Assembly: GCA_910584695.1 (NCBI GenBank)
Contig: CAJUBR010000028.1
Span: forward strand, 1-33,262
Source of the DNA: an uncultured Lachnospiraceae bacterium
GTDB lineage: Bacteria; Bacillota; Clostridia; Lachnospirales; Lachnospiraceae
DNA: 33,262 nucleotides
Direction: 5' to 3'
The position numbers and the translations under genes were made by a program. This document shows, in pieces, positions 1 through 7,175 of the stretch (positions within the stretch are counted from its first letter, which is position 1; each line of letters begins with the position of its first letter). Below the pieces are notes generated by a model that saw nothing but the letters and a program-made list of their open reading frames with translations, had not been told where the DNA came from and did not search any database.

Positions 1-70
1 TAAGTTAAAATATAAAAGTAATAGAATAATAACCCTCATTCTGCCATTACCATATCAGCACAGTCTGATA

Positions 71-1210
71 TCAATCCCAGATAACTCTGGCAGCCGCACA
101 TGGAGTACGATAGCCTACCCCTGAAACAATAATACCAGTTGTCGAACTGCTGGCATGCACTACCTGACCTCCGCCAATATACATGGTAACATGTCCAATG
201 GAACCGTCTGAGCCACGATAAAACAGTAAATCCCCTGGCTGAATCGATGCTATATCTACATTAGTAAGTCCCTGCATCTGTGCCGCCGCTGTTCTTGGAA
301 GACCATATCCAAAGTGTGCATAAACACTCATTGTAAAACCAGAACAATCTGTTCCATTTGTCAGACTGGTACCACCATATACATAAGGGTTACCAACAAA
401 TTGAAGTGCATAATTGACCACTTCCTGACGCTTTGTACTTGTCATTTCCGCAAGTCTTGCAGCTGCTGCTTCTTCTTCTTTCTTCCGAATCTCTTCCTCT
501 TCTGCCACTGAAATCGCATGAGAAAATCCATATGAAATATCCACATAATCAGAAGATACATATCGTTCTATATCAGAATCAACCCGAATGTAAGTCCAGC
601 CCTCTACATCATCATCTTTCTGAACCACTTCATAAGACTCGCCTTCCGGAATCATCGTAAGACAATCTGTTGCTTCATCCTGTCCCGCTCTAACATAAAG
701 CGTTGTAGTATTCACCTTTGCCACCTTTGGGCAAGTCTGCTCTGCATAAGAACCGGCTTCATCTCCAAATAAAAGGTAATCATTACGCACATATCCCAAC
801 GTGATTCCAGATTCAATCTTTGTCCACGTATCACCTTTTTCTATTACTAAAGCAATACCATGCACTGGAAGACTTCCCACACGTTCCGAATTCTCATCCG
901 GCTCTTTCCTGACATTAACTGCTTCTTCTACTTTAGCTAAGCACTTTCCTTCAAATTCGGGATATTTACAAGTCGGTTCCTCCGTCTTATCTTCCGTCGC
1001 ATCTTCCGCCTTTTCTACATCCTCTTCTTTTTTTTCATCCTCTTTCTTTGTCTCTTGTACTTCTGCATTTGCCACATATCGATCTAATGCATACGTAATT
1101 CCAACCGTCGAATCATCTAAAATCTCTGCTTTACTGACAAAGGACGGACCCAGCATACTAAATGCACCTACTGTAACAAAAACATAACTTAAAACAGTAT
1201 TTCTTTTCAC
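71..1210 (-). CDS. Secreted SH3-domain NlpC/P60 peptidoglycan endopeptidase
   Basis: Predicted exported cell-wall hydrolase of 379 aa that would cut peptide stems (gamma-D-Glu-diamino acid bonds in this family). Residues 1-28 look like a Sec signal peptide (MKRN then a hydrophobic stretch ending near SKA). An acidic Lys/Glu linker (about 50-80) follows, then two bacterial SH3-like domains (about 88-148 and 162-226), a short charged coiled stretch (236-256), and a C-terminal NlpC/P60 domain (about 260-379). Catalytic residues visible are Cys289 in TDCSGF, His340 in GHVTMY and His352 in VHASS. Translation probably starts at GTG, because AAGGAGG lies 7 bases upstream and the nearby ATG is out of frame. 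It stands alone, with its own upstream region. The domain call is secure; the precise bond cut is inferred from the family. Confidence 0.93.
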   Translation of the reverse strand: MKRNTVLSYVFVTVGAFSMLGPSFVSKAEILDDSTVGITYALDRYVANAEVQETKKEDEKKEEDVEKAEDATEDKTEEPTCKYPEFEGKCLAKVEEAVNVRKEPDENSERVGSLPVHGIALVIEKGDTWTKIESGITLGYVRNDYLLFGDEAGSYAEQTCPKVAKVNTTTLYVRAGQDEATDCLTMIPEGESYEVVQKDDDVEGWTYIRVDSDIERYVSSDYVDISYGFSHAISVAEEEEIRKKEEEAAAARLAEMTSTKRQEVVNYALQFVGNPYVYGGTSLTNGTDCSGFTMSVYAHFGYGLPRTAAAQMQGLTNVDIASIQPGDLLFYRGSDGSIGHVTMYIGGGQVVHASSSTTGIIVSGVGYRTPCAAARVIWD

Positions 1211-1270
1211 AATATTCCTCCTTTTTCTTCATATATTCCCCCTTAGCATCAGCTCATGCCTGTGGGAATA

Positions 1271-1306
1271 AAAACACATCAAGGCAATCGCTCCGCCCTG
1301 ATGTGT
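1271..1306 (-). terminator. Rho-independent terminator of the yjfB-like gene
   Basis: A 12-bp stem (1274-1285 with 1295-1306; 11 Watson-Crick pairs and one G-U on the minus strand) with a 9-base loop is followed on the minus strand by a run of five T residues. It lies just after the stop of the YjfB-like gene and upstream of the NlpC/P60 gene, so the two are probably separate transcripts. Confidence 0.85.
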
Positions 1307-1317
1307 ATTCTTCTTTA

Positions 1318-1503
1318 TTATATTCTAATATCAATATTCTGTCCAACTAATGGATTAACAGAACGTTCCAACATACTCACTAAAGACTCTCCATTCGCCT
1401 GATCCGTCTCTAACGCCTTATCAAGCAATGCCATTCCCACTGACGAATTCATATTTGCATTCGATAATACAGTAGATGATAAACCTAAGCCCTGAATTTC
1501 CAT
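1318..1503 (-). CDS. YjfB-like putative motility protein
   Basis: A 61-aa protein resembling the YjfB family (putative motility protein of Firmicutes). It begins MEIQGLGLSS, has a central VGMALLDKALETDQ helix, and ends NPLVGQNIDIRI, which is the usual size and end pattern of the family. An AAAGGAT ribosome site lies 7-8 bases before the ATG, a sigma-A-like promoter is at 1547-1575, and a strong terminator follows. The family is found mainly in flagellated Firmicutes, so its presence hints at a motile host. Its molecular role is not established. Confidence 0.82.
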   Translation of the reverse strand: MEIQGLGLSSTVLSNANMNSSVGMALLDKALETDQANGESLVSMLERSVNPLVGQNIDIRI

Positions 1504-1546
1504 AATATCTATCCTTTCTCTATTTATACAATGATTAACTGTAGGT

Positions 1547-1575
1547 ATTATAGTTCATTTTCTCTTAAAAAGCAA
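1547..1575 (-). promoter_or_regulatory. Sigma-A-type promoter of the yjfB-like gene
   Basis: On the minus strand, TTGCTT (1570-1575) and TATAAT (1547-1552) are separated by exactly 17 bases, with the start codon 44 bases downstream of the -10 box. No flagellar sigma-D-type promoter was seen. Confidence 0.6.
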
Positions 1576-1610
1576 TAGAAAAGTAAATGACTTGTGCTTT
1601 TATTGCTACT

Positions 1611-1661
1611 GTTCAGCCCTGCACCTGTAAACAGCCCGTAATCAAAGGCTGAACTGTTTAC
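1611..1661. repeat. Two interlocked 8-bp inverted repeats (pseudoknot topology)
   Basis: GTTCAGCC (1611-1618) pairs with GGCTGAAC (1647-1654), and GTAAACAG (1627-1634) pairs with CTGTTTAC (1654-1661). The order is a-b-a'-b', so the two stems cannot nest: an RNA could form either an H-type pseudoknot or two alternative hairpins. The element sits in the 284-base gap between the permease stop and the yjfB promoter. On the minus strand it would be in the 3' untranslated region of the permease transcript. No known riboswitch consensus was recognised. The rest of the gap (1662-1787) shows nothing clear. Confidence 0.5.
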
Positions 1662-1787
1662 CTTTTACTTAATATACCTATAATTTATGATAAAATTGTG
1701 AAAATAGGAAATAAAATTCTCTCACATAAAACCCAGGTCATTTGATATGCCAGCGACTTCCATCCTGCCTGATATAAGCTTTTGTAT

Positions 1788-3878
1788 CTATCTCTCCTCC
1801 ACATTCCTCTTAAATCCCACATAAGTTACGATAAAATAGACCAGATAAATCCCAAAAAATAACAAGATACTTTTTAGGAAAAAGCTTCCTGTAAATACCG
1901 GCACTCCTGTTGAGATTACAAACAGTCTGCTGACAAAGAGAATCATTTTTCCGCTGATCACAATTGCCAGTATAGCCGGACAAAGATAATATGCTGTTAA
2001 CTGCTTTAGGATCAATTGATGAATCTCTCTACGCCTAAGACCCAGTTTTGCCAGCACATCATACCGGAATCTGTATTTGGCAGAATCGCTCAACTGCTGT
2101 ACCGACAACACGGTTACCGCCACACTGACAAAAACCAGTCCAATATAAAATAATGGTATGATAATAGAAGCCAACATATATTTTACTTCAGGAATCAGAT
2201 TTTCCCTTACCATGCTCACCGCTACATAAACAATAATATTATCAGAGCCACAGCGGATATCTTCCTCCACTGTATCATCCGTTTGCTCACCATGCACATC
2301 ATCACTCTCTTCCTCCATCGGGTCTCCCAGCTTCCGCTGTAAATCTACCGGAATTTCTCCTTCCATATCTGCAACCAGTTCCGTGTAAAAAGGTGTCATC
2401 CGCTCCAAAACCGCATCCGGCACTACAATTATATAATCCGCACCATTATGCCCGTCCTGGGAAAAAGAATCGGAAACAATCCCTGCAAAAGAGAGCAAAC
2501 TTTTTCCTGATGCATCTGCAATCTGTAAATCTTTTCCGATTCCTTGCACCTCATCATATAATCTGGATTTAATCTGAACCAGATATTCATCAGAATCCAC
2601 AGTTACTTCCTTATATCCCAGCATTTTCCGCAAATAATTATAGTCCGACATCCCCATATAGGTATCATACTGATAATACACATTTTCATTTTTTAAAAAA
2701 GCTTCAATCTCCGGCATATCAGGACTTCCATCCGCATTGCGGTACATAGTTCCCCATGCATTTAAATGGGTCAGCATCCATGTATTGACCTGATTATCCT
2801 GATCCGTATAAATATAATAGGAATAATACTCTGATGGTGTACCATTCTCTTCAATTACCGCCTTTTCATCTGCAAAATCATCTTCTACATTCTTACTGTA
2901 TACCTGGACATCAAAGGGAAATTTGTCCTCTAAGACCGTATTTTCATACTCACTGAACATCAGAGCATAAGAAGCTCCCATCAAAGCAAGAGTAAATAAT
3001 GCTGTCAGAGTTCCCATAGTAAACTGCATCGTCCTCACCTTCGAAGCAAACTGCCGGAACAAAAACAGATTCTGCCCTCTGTAAATCCCTTTTCCTTTCT
3101 TACGCACATAGCAGATAATCCATGCAGAAAGTCCGACATAAAAAAGGTAAATCGTAAGCACCAGTCCAATCAGAAAGAGAATAATCTCTAACGTATTGGA
3201 AAGTGATTCAAATGCTGTCCAGAAGAAAAGGATGAAAAAAATAGAAAGGGGAAAAAGAAGCTTTTTTATCCCTTCATGCTTTTCCTTTATCTCCTCATTC
3301 TGCCGTTTTGCATTTACTAGGTCATGAATATTCATTTTCTTAAATTTACGCCTGCACTTAAAAAGTGCCATCCCATAACAGCCTGCATAGCAAAGTACAG
3401 TCATCAGAATCGTCCCTTTGTGAAATACAATTTGCAAATGATATTCCATCCTCACCATGGCATACATAACAGAGAGCAGTACTTGCTGAAACAATACACC
3501 TAAAAGGAGTCCTAAAAAAAAGGATACACTTCCTAAGAGAATATTTTCCCGGATATAAAGCTTGGAAACCGCTTTCTTTTTTATTCCTAAGAGCAAATAA
3601 ATTCCGAATTCACTACTCCTTTTTTCCAGCATAAACCGTACCATATAATTGATCAGCCACGCAACGATCAGCATGATAAACACTGTTGCAAGACCGATCA
3701 TTACCTCCATAATTCCCTCTACTTCAAAATGAACGGAAAGTCCGTTCTGAAAAATCAGACTGCTAAATGCATACATCAGTGCTGTGACCACTGTCATCGT
3801 AAGAATATATACCAGATAGTCCTTGGCAGACCGCTTCATATTACGAAAGGCAAGCTTATTTAGCATTGGACAGTTCAC
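1788..3878 (-). CDS. BceB-like FtsX-family ABC transporter permease
   Basis: A 696-aa membrane component of a Bce-type antimicrobial-peptide detoxification/sensing transporter. It begins NKLAFRNMKRSAKDYLVYI, a typical start for BceB-like permeases. It has TM pairs near residues 20-80, FtsX-type membrane blocks (about 55-170 and 200-260), and TM segments near 285-310. A large extracytoplasmic domain of about 230 residues (about 315-560) precedes the last three TM helices (about 570-690). The long domain between TM7 and TM8 is the hallmark of BceB, where it recognises peptide-lipid II-cycle complexes. The gene overlaps the upstream ATPase gene by 23 bases. The cognate two-component system is encoded upstream on the same strand. 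The peptide substrate cannot be read from the sequence. Confidence 0.92.
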   Translation of the reverse strand: MNCPMLNKLAFRNMKRSAKDYLVYILTMTVVTALMYAFSSLIFQNGLSVHFEVEGIMEVMIGLATVFIMLIVAWLINYMVRFMLEKRSSEFGIYLLLGIKKKAVSKLYIRENILLGSVSFFLGLLLGVLFQQVLLSVMYAMVRMEYHLQIVFHKGTILMTVLCYAGCYGMALFKCRRKFKKMNIHDLVNAKRQNEEIKEKHEGIKKLLFPLSIFFILFFWTAFESLSNTLEIILFLIGLVLTIYLFYVGLSAWIICYVRKKGKGIYRGQNLFLFRQFASKVRTMQFTMGTLTALFTLALMGASYALMFSEYENTVLEDKFPFDVQVYSKNVEDDFADEKAVIEENGTPSEYYSYYIYTDQDNQVNTWMLTHLNAWGTMYRNADGSPDMPEIEAFLKNENVYYQYDTYMGMSDYNYLRKMLGYKEVTVDSDEYLVQIKSRLYDEVQGIGKDLQIADASGKSLLSFAGIVSDSFSQDGHNGADYIIVVPDAVLERMTPFYTELVADMEGEIPVDLQRKLGDPMEEESDDVHGEQTDDTVEEDIRCGSDNIIVYVAVSMVRENLIPEVKYMLASIIIPLFYIGLVFVSVAVTVLSVQQLSDSAKYRFRYDVLAKLGLRRREIHQLILKQLTAYYLCPAILAIVISGKMILFVSRLFVISTGVPVFTGSFFLKSILLFFGIYLVYFIVTYVGFKRNVEER

Positions 3879-4623
3879 CTCCCGTTAAAGACAGTACATC
3901 TAAAATCTCCTGTAAGAAAACCTTACGGCTCTTTTCTCCTCTTACCAGTTCATGAAAAATCTTTCCATCCTTCAAAAACAAAATCCTTTCGCAGTAGCTT
4001 GCTGAAAAGGCATCATGAGTCACCATTAAAATGGTCGCCTCCATGCTCTGATTCAGTCTGGTAAAGGTCTCTAACAGTGTCTGTGCCGCACTGGAATCCA
4101 GTGCCCCGGTGGGTTCATCCGCAAGTAGTAATTTGGGATGGTTCACCAATGCCCTGGCACAAGCACACCGCTGTTTTTGTCCTCCCGATACCTGATACGG
4201 AAATTTTTCCCTGATATCCGCAATTCCCAGTAATTCCAGAATTTCACTGCAATTTTCATTAATTTCCTTTTTCATTCCCCCTTGCAGGGTCAGTGCCAGA
4301 ATGATATTTTCCTCAATGGTCAGGGTATCTAAAAGATTGTACTCCTGAAATACAAAACCCAGATTATCTTTCCTAAATTCAGAAAGTGCATCCTCCGACA
4401 GCTCGGTAATATCCGTATCCTCATAATAGATATGTCCAGAAGTCACCGTATCAATCGTTGCCAGCATATTTAACAGAGTGGTCTTTCCTGAACCCGAAGC
4501 TCCCATTACACCAATAAACTCTCCTTTTTCTACGTGGAAGCTGACCCTGTCCACTGCCTTTGTTACATTGGATCCGTTTCCATAATATTTTTCTACATCA
4601 CATATCCGGATATAATCTTTCAC
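3856..4623 (-). CDS. BceA-like ABC transporter ATP-binding protein
   Basis: The ATPase partner of the BceB-like permease. It shows Walker A (GASGSGKTT), the Q-loop region FVFQEYNLLDTLT, signature VSGGQKQR, Walker B LLLADEPTGALDS and the switch histidine in MVTHDAFSA. FQEYNLLDTLT and ADEPTGALDS match the BceA/MacB-like (LolD-type) group. Start choice: the ribosome site GAGGAG (4632-4637) overlaps a GTG at 4632 and lies only 2 bases from an ATG at 4629, but 8 bases from a GTG at 4623. I therefore favour 4623 (M-KDYIRICDVEKYYGNG). Starts at 4629 or 4632 would add 2-3 residues. A separate promoter probably lies in the 4630-4770 gap, where the response regulator would be expected to act. Confidence 0.92.
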   Translation of the reverse strand: MKDYIRICDVEKYYGNGSNVTKAVDRVSFHVEKGEFIGVMGASGSGKTTLLNMLATIDTVTSGHIYYEDTDITELSEDALSEFRKDNLGFVFQEYNLLDTLTIEENIILALTLQGGMKKEINENCSEILELLGIADIREKFPYQVSGGQKQRCACARALVNHPKLLLADEPTGALDSSAAQTLLETFTRLNQSMEATILMVTHDAFSASYCERILFLKDGKIFHELVRGEKSRKVFLQEILDVLSLTGGELSNAK

Positions 4624-4645
4624 GCCCATCACTCCTCGCTATCAT

Positions 4646-4700
4646 ATATAGTGTACATTTGCGAAACCCTGTTTTTCAAGACGTTCGCCTCACAATATAA
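4646..4700 (+). repeat. Half copy resembling the terminal repeat of the 11457-11668 element
   Basis: The stretch ATTTGCGAAACCCTG, then TTTTTCAAG and CACAATATA, parallels the left arm of the palindromic element at 11457-11668 (ATTTGCGAAACTCTC, ATTTTCAAA and GCAATATA) with the same spacing. Both lie upstream of an ABC ATPase gene in the same relative orientation. No matching second arm is seen here, so this is a solo arm, a decayed element, or a shared regulatory sequence. Confidence 0.4.
4650..4679 (-). promoter_or_regulatory. Possible promoter of the bceAB-like genes
   Basis: On the minus strand, TTGAAA (4674-4679) and TACACT (4650-4655) are 18 bases apart, just upstream of the ATPase ribosome site. 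The fit is moderate. A separate promoter for bceAB behind bceRS is usual for this module type. I did not find a convincing BceR-box consensus. Confidence 0.3.
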
Positions 4701-4743
4701 TACTTTATTATATCCTCTTATATTTTCATATAAAAATAGATTA

Positions 4744-4773
4744 AAGTTATCTTAAGATTTCATAAGATAACTT
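4744..4773 (-). terminator. Perfect 11-bp inverted repeat at the kinase stop codon
   Basis: AAGTTATCTTA (4744-4754) and TAAGATAACTT (4763-4773) pair perfectly around an 8-base loop. The repeat touches the stop codon of the histidine kinase gene, and on the minus strand it is followed by a T-rich stretch (TAATCTATTTTTAT). It is read here as a weak AT-rich terminator. It could instead be an operator for the response regulator upstream of bceAB. Confidence 0.45.
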
Positions 4774-5822
4774 CAATCCACTTCTTCTCTGGTTATATAA
4801 TTACTGATCGGAAACTCCAAAAGCATCCTTGTTCCCTTTCCATATTCGGACTCAGCTCCAATCCCGATTCCTAGCTTGTCACAAAGCTTCCGGCAAAGGT
4901 ACAGCCCTATGCCGGTGGACCGTTCATGATTTCTTCCATTACTTCCAGTAAAGCCTTTTTCAAAGATACGGGAAAGCTCCTCTGCCGGAATCCCTGTCCC
5001 GTTATCTTCAAATACTAAAATCACACCATTCGTTTCTTTCCTTGTATAAATATGGATTAATGGTATTTCCCTTTGATATTTTACACTGTTTTGTATCATC
5101 TGGTTCAAAATAAATGCAATCCATTTCCGGTCTATATACACCTTATCTTCACAATCTACATCAGCACTTACATGATTCTGGATCAGCAACAGCCGGTTCC
5201 TGTTAAGCACCTCACAGACTACCTCGTCAAGGCTTGTATCCTGAATCAGATAATCTTTATAGACATTTTCTGAACGGGCATAGTAAAGTGCCATATCCAC
5301 ATAGTTTTCAATCTTTTGATTCTCAAGGGTAATCGTATAAAAATCCTCCATTATCCCTTTGCTGTCTTCTGCTGACAGGGAATGCCGCCTGTTTTCACAA
5401 AGCAGGGAAATACTCGTGATTGGTGCCTTAATCTCATGTACCCAGCTTTCAATATATTCCCTATAATCCCTCTGCTCATCTTCTATCTGCCGTATCCGTT
5501 CTATCACAGATTTATTGGATTTCCGAATCATTTCCCGATATAATCTGTCCTCTAACCGAAAAGAATCCGGCAGCAGTTCCCCTAACAGATATCTCTGATC
5601 CACTTTTTCCAGAATCTGTTCCATTTCACGGAAATATTTTCTTCTCTGCAAATAAGTGGCAAGCAGCCAGATAAATAAAATCATTATCCAGAAAATCAGA
5701 ATCAGGATAATGTTTGCTTTTGTGTAACCTGTCATGGACAAAAATCCCATTGTCACACACATACACACCAGATGAAGAAGCAGGAGCAGACCTTTATCCC
5801 TTAAAAAATCCATCATCCTCAT
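4773..5822 (-). CDS. BceS-like intramembrane-sensing histidine kinase
   Basis: A 349-aa sensor kinase of the BceS type. Two TM helices (about 11-31 and 37-57) are joined by a loop of only a few residues, so there is no extracellular sensor domain. In this class the ABC permease does the sensing. A DHp domain carries the phospho-accepting His129 in SWVHEIKAP. The ATPase domain has an N-box (NQMIQNSVKYQ), G1 DNGTGIPAEE, F-box FEKGFTG and G2 GIGLYLC. The start ATG overlaps the response-regulator stop as ATGA, so the two are translationally coupled. Confidence 0.93.
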   Translation of the reverse strand: MRMMDFLRDKGLLLLLHLVCMCVTMGFLSMTGYTKANIILILIFWIMILFIWLLATYLQRRKYFREMEQILEKVDQRYLLGELLPDSFRLEDRLYREMIRKSNKSVIERIRQIEDEQRDYREYIESWVHEIKAPITSISLLCENRRHSLSAEDSKGIMEDFYTITLENQKIENYVDMALYYARSENVYKDYLIQDTSLDEVVCEVLNRNRLLLIQNHVSADVDCEDKVYIDRKWIAFILNQMIQNSVKYQREIPLIHIYTRKETNGVILVFEDNGTGIPAEELSRIFEKGFTGSNGRNHERSTGIGLYLCRKLCDKLGIGIGAESEYGKGTRMLLEFPISNYITREEVD

Positions 5823-6487
5823 ATGCGATACCCAATTCCTCTCTTTGTTTCAATAAAATCCTGCATACCGATGGAATTTAACTTCTTACGGATTCCCGTT
5901 ACATGCACACTCAGTGTATTGTCATCAATAAAAATCTGATTCTCCCACAGATATTCAATCAAATCCATTCTGGCAACAAATTCTCCCGGATGCTGAAACA
6001 AAAGGTGCAAAATCTTCATCTCATTTTTTGTCAGTTCCACCTTATCTTCCTGAAAGATCAGGCAGCATTTTGAAAGATCCAGCTGCATGCCTTTCCTCGT
6101 AAGCTGAATCGTTTCCTTTTCTTCCATACCCTTCGTGCGTTTTAATACGGCTGCAATCCTTGCCAAAAGAATCGGTGCCTGATACGGCTTTGCAATATAG
6201 TCATCGCCACCCTTAAGGATTCCGTTCAATTCGTCCATGGAATCCGTCCTGCTGGTCAAAAATATGATTGGTATTTCTGTCTGTTCCCGAAGACTCATAC
6301 AGATATCAAATCCAGAAATTCCCGGCAGACTGACATCCAAAAGCACCAGATCCGGTTTCCCCTCTTTTATCTGGCACACAATATTTTCAAAGGTATCGGG
6401 TGCCGTCACCTGATACATCGCATTTTCCAGCAATACTTTTAATTCCCGCCTTATGGTTCCCTCATCTTCTACCACAAATATATGCAT
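5819..6487 (-). CDS. BceR-like OmpR-family response regulator
   Basis: A 222-aa two-domain regulator. The receiver domain has an acidic pocket (VVEDEG), phospho-accepting Asp51 in LLDVSLPG, Thr in FLTSRT and Lys in AKPY. The C-terminal winged helix (about 125-222) ends KRGIGYRI. It is the first gene of the Bce-type cluster and would activate the bceAB-like genes when the transporter meets peptide. The ribosome site AGGAGC lies 8 bases before ATG. Only about 30 bases separate the start codon from the hairpin at 6517-6545, so no promoter fits between them. Transcription must begin upstream of that hairpin or read through it. Confidence 0.93.
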   Translation of the reverse strand: MHIFVVEDEGTIRRELKVLLENAMYQVTAPDTFENIVCQIKEGKPDLVLLDVSLPGISGFDICMSLREQTEIPIIFLTSRTDSMDELNGILKGGDDYIAKPYQAPILLARIAAVLKRTKGMEEKETIQLTRKGMQLDLSKCCLIFQEDKVELTKNEMKILHLLFQHPGEFVARMDLIEYLWENQIFIDDNTLSVHVTGIRKKLNSIGMQDFIETKRGIGYRI

Positions 6488-6516
6488 TGTCTCTGCTCCT
6501 GTTTTTTATCGAAAAA

Positions 6517-6545
6517 GCATATCGGATGATAAAATACCGATATGC
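6517..6545 (-). terminator. Hairpin terminator or leader attenuator upstream of the bceR-like gene
   Basis: GCATATCGG (6517-6525) and CCGATATGC (6537-6545) form a perfect 9-bp stem with an 11-base loop, followed on the minus strand by five T residues. It would end the transcript of the truncated gene at 6579. Because it lies 30 bases before the response-regulator start codon, it may also act inside the leader of the next gene. Confidence 0.65.
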
Positions 6546-6578
6546 CTTCTTACTACATCTCATGTTAAAATTTTATAA

Positions 6579-6827
6579 TTATACTCTTTCCCATTCTTCA
6601 GCTCTGGCTAAGCTGTTTTCCCAAAAATAAATCCCGTTTCCCAGCCAATCATACGAATTATTACTCGGTAATAACTGTTCATGCTGATATAAAACTTTCT
6701 TAAATGTTGTTTCATCACAGCCATGAAATGCCAGCGTCAGATTTGGTAAATTACTATACATAATTCTACCTCTTGTTTTGCGAATTGATTCTGCTAAATC
6801 TATAACGCTCTGAGAATTCTCCATCAT
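6579..6827 (-). pseudogene. N-terminal fragment of an ADP-ribosyltransferase-like protein
   Basis: An 82-aa ORF containing LAFHGCDETTF, SNNSYDWLGNGIYFWEN and a final RAEEW. From memory these are the conserved N-terminal blocks of a bacterial family about twice this long, with an ART/RES-like look: a His-Gly pair, then Tyr and a GxYF motif. The reading frame stops right after RAEEWERV, and the 98 bases before the next gene cannot hold the missing half, so this is probably a truncated remnant. It overlaps the end of the small ORF at 6766-6891. The toxin-like role is inference; the truncation is judged from family length only. Confidence 0.5.
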
Positions 6828-6891
6828 CCTGAATAATTTGAGATTTTATCAAATTCTCCTGAGATAGTTTTTTAGCATCTTTATCTGACAT
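6766..6891 (-). CDS. Small ORF, probable out-of-frame second half of the 6881-6973 gene
   Basis: A 41-aa reading frame starting MSDKDAKKLSQENL and ending RINSQNKR; hydrophilic, with no known domain. Its ATG lies at the end of a nine-A run and overlaps the stop region of the ORF at 6881-6973. It has no ribosome site of its own (only the A run precedes it). Loss of one A would join the two frames into a single protein of about 68 aa. It is read as part of a frameshifted gene or as a product of slippage, and it overlaps the ART-like fragment as an antitoxin-like partner might. Confidence 0.35.
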   Translation of the reverse strand: MSDKDAKKLSQENLIKSQIIQDDGEFSERYRFSRINSQNKR

Positions 6892-6973
6892 TTTTTTTTA
6901 GGGAATTTAGATATTCCTGCATTTCCTTAACATAGGTTACTTTTTCACGCTCTATCAATTCAATAGATGGCAT
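6881..6973 (-). CDS. Small 30-aa ORF ahead of the ART-like fragment
   Basis: It begins MPSIELIEREKVTYV and ends LNSLKKNVR. It has an optimal ribosome site (AAGGAGG, 8 bases before ATG), so it is likely translated. A longer in-frame start at GTG near 7027 with a weaker GAGAGG site is possible. The frame ends just after a nine-A homopolymer (6891-6899), beyond which the next frame continues a plausible protein. Charged and helical in character; function unknown. The region 6974-7175 upstream is very AT-rich with no further gene seen. Confidence 0.4.
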   Translation of the reverse strand: MPSIELIEREKVTYVKEMQEYLNSLKKNVR

Positions 6974-7175
6974 GATATTCACCTCCTTATCTTTTGTCAA
7001 ACTGTCTGCTATTATTTTTTCTCTCACAATATAATACCTCTCCTTTATAAACGAACTTATATTATGAGTATCAAAAAAATTGTAGAAAAACAGACACTTT
7101 TTACATATTGTGACTACATTATAAAACATATTCCACGAAAAAACAACAAAATTCACGTTTTCAAAATTTTATAAA

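Noticed and set aside
52..71. Inverted repeat ATATCAG/CTGATAT at the NlpC/P60 stop codon as a terminator
   Set aside because: The stem is only 7 bp and AT-rich, it contains part of the gene end, and no T run follows on the minus strand.
801..1187. 128-codon serine-rich plus-strand open frame
   Set aside because: It is the antisense shadow of the acidic linker and SH3 region of the NlpC/P60 protein.
1542..1680. TAGGTAT...ATACCTA ends, like those of the 11457-11668 element, as a second MITE
   Set aside because: Only 7 bases match, the interior shows no similarity to the other element, and no flanking direct repeat is present.
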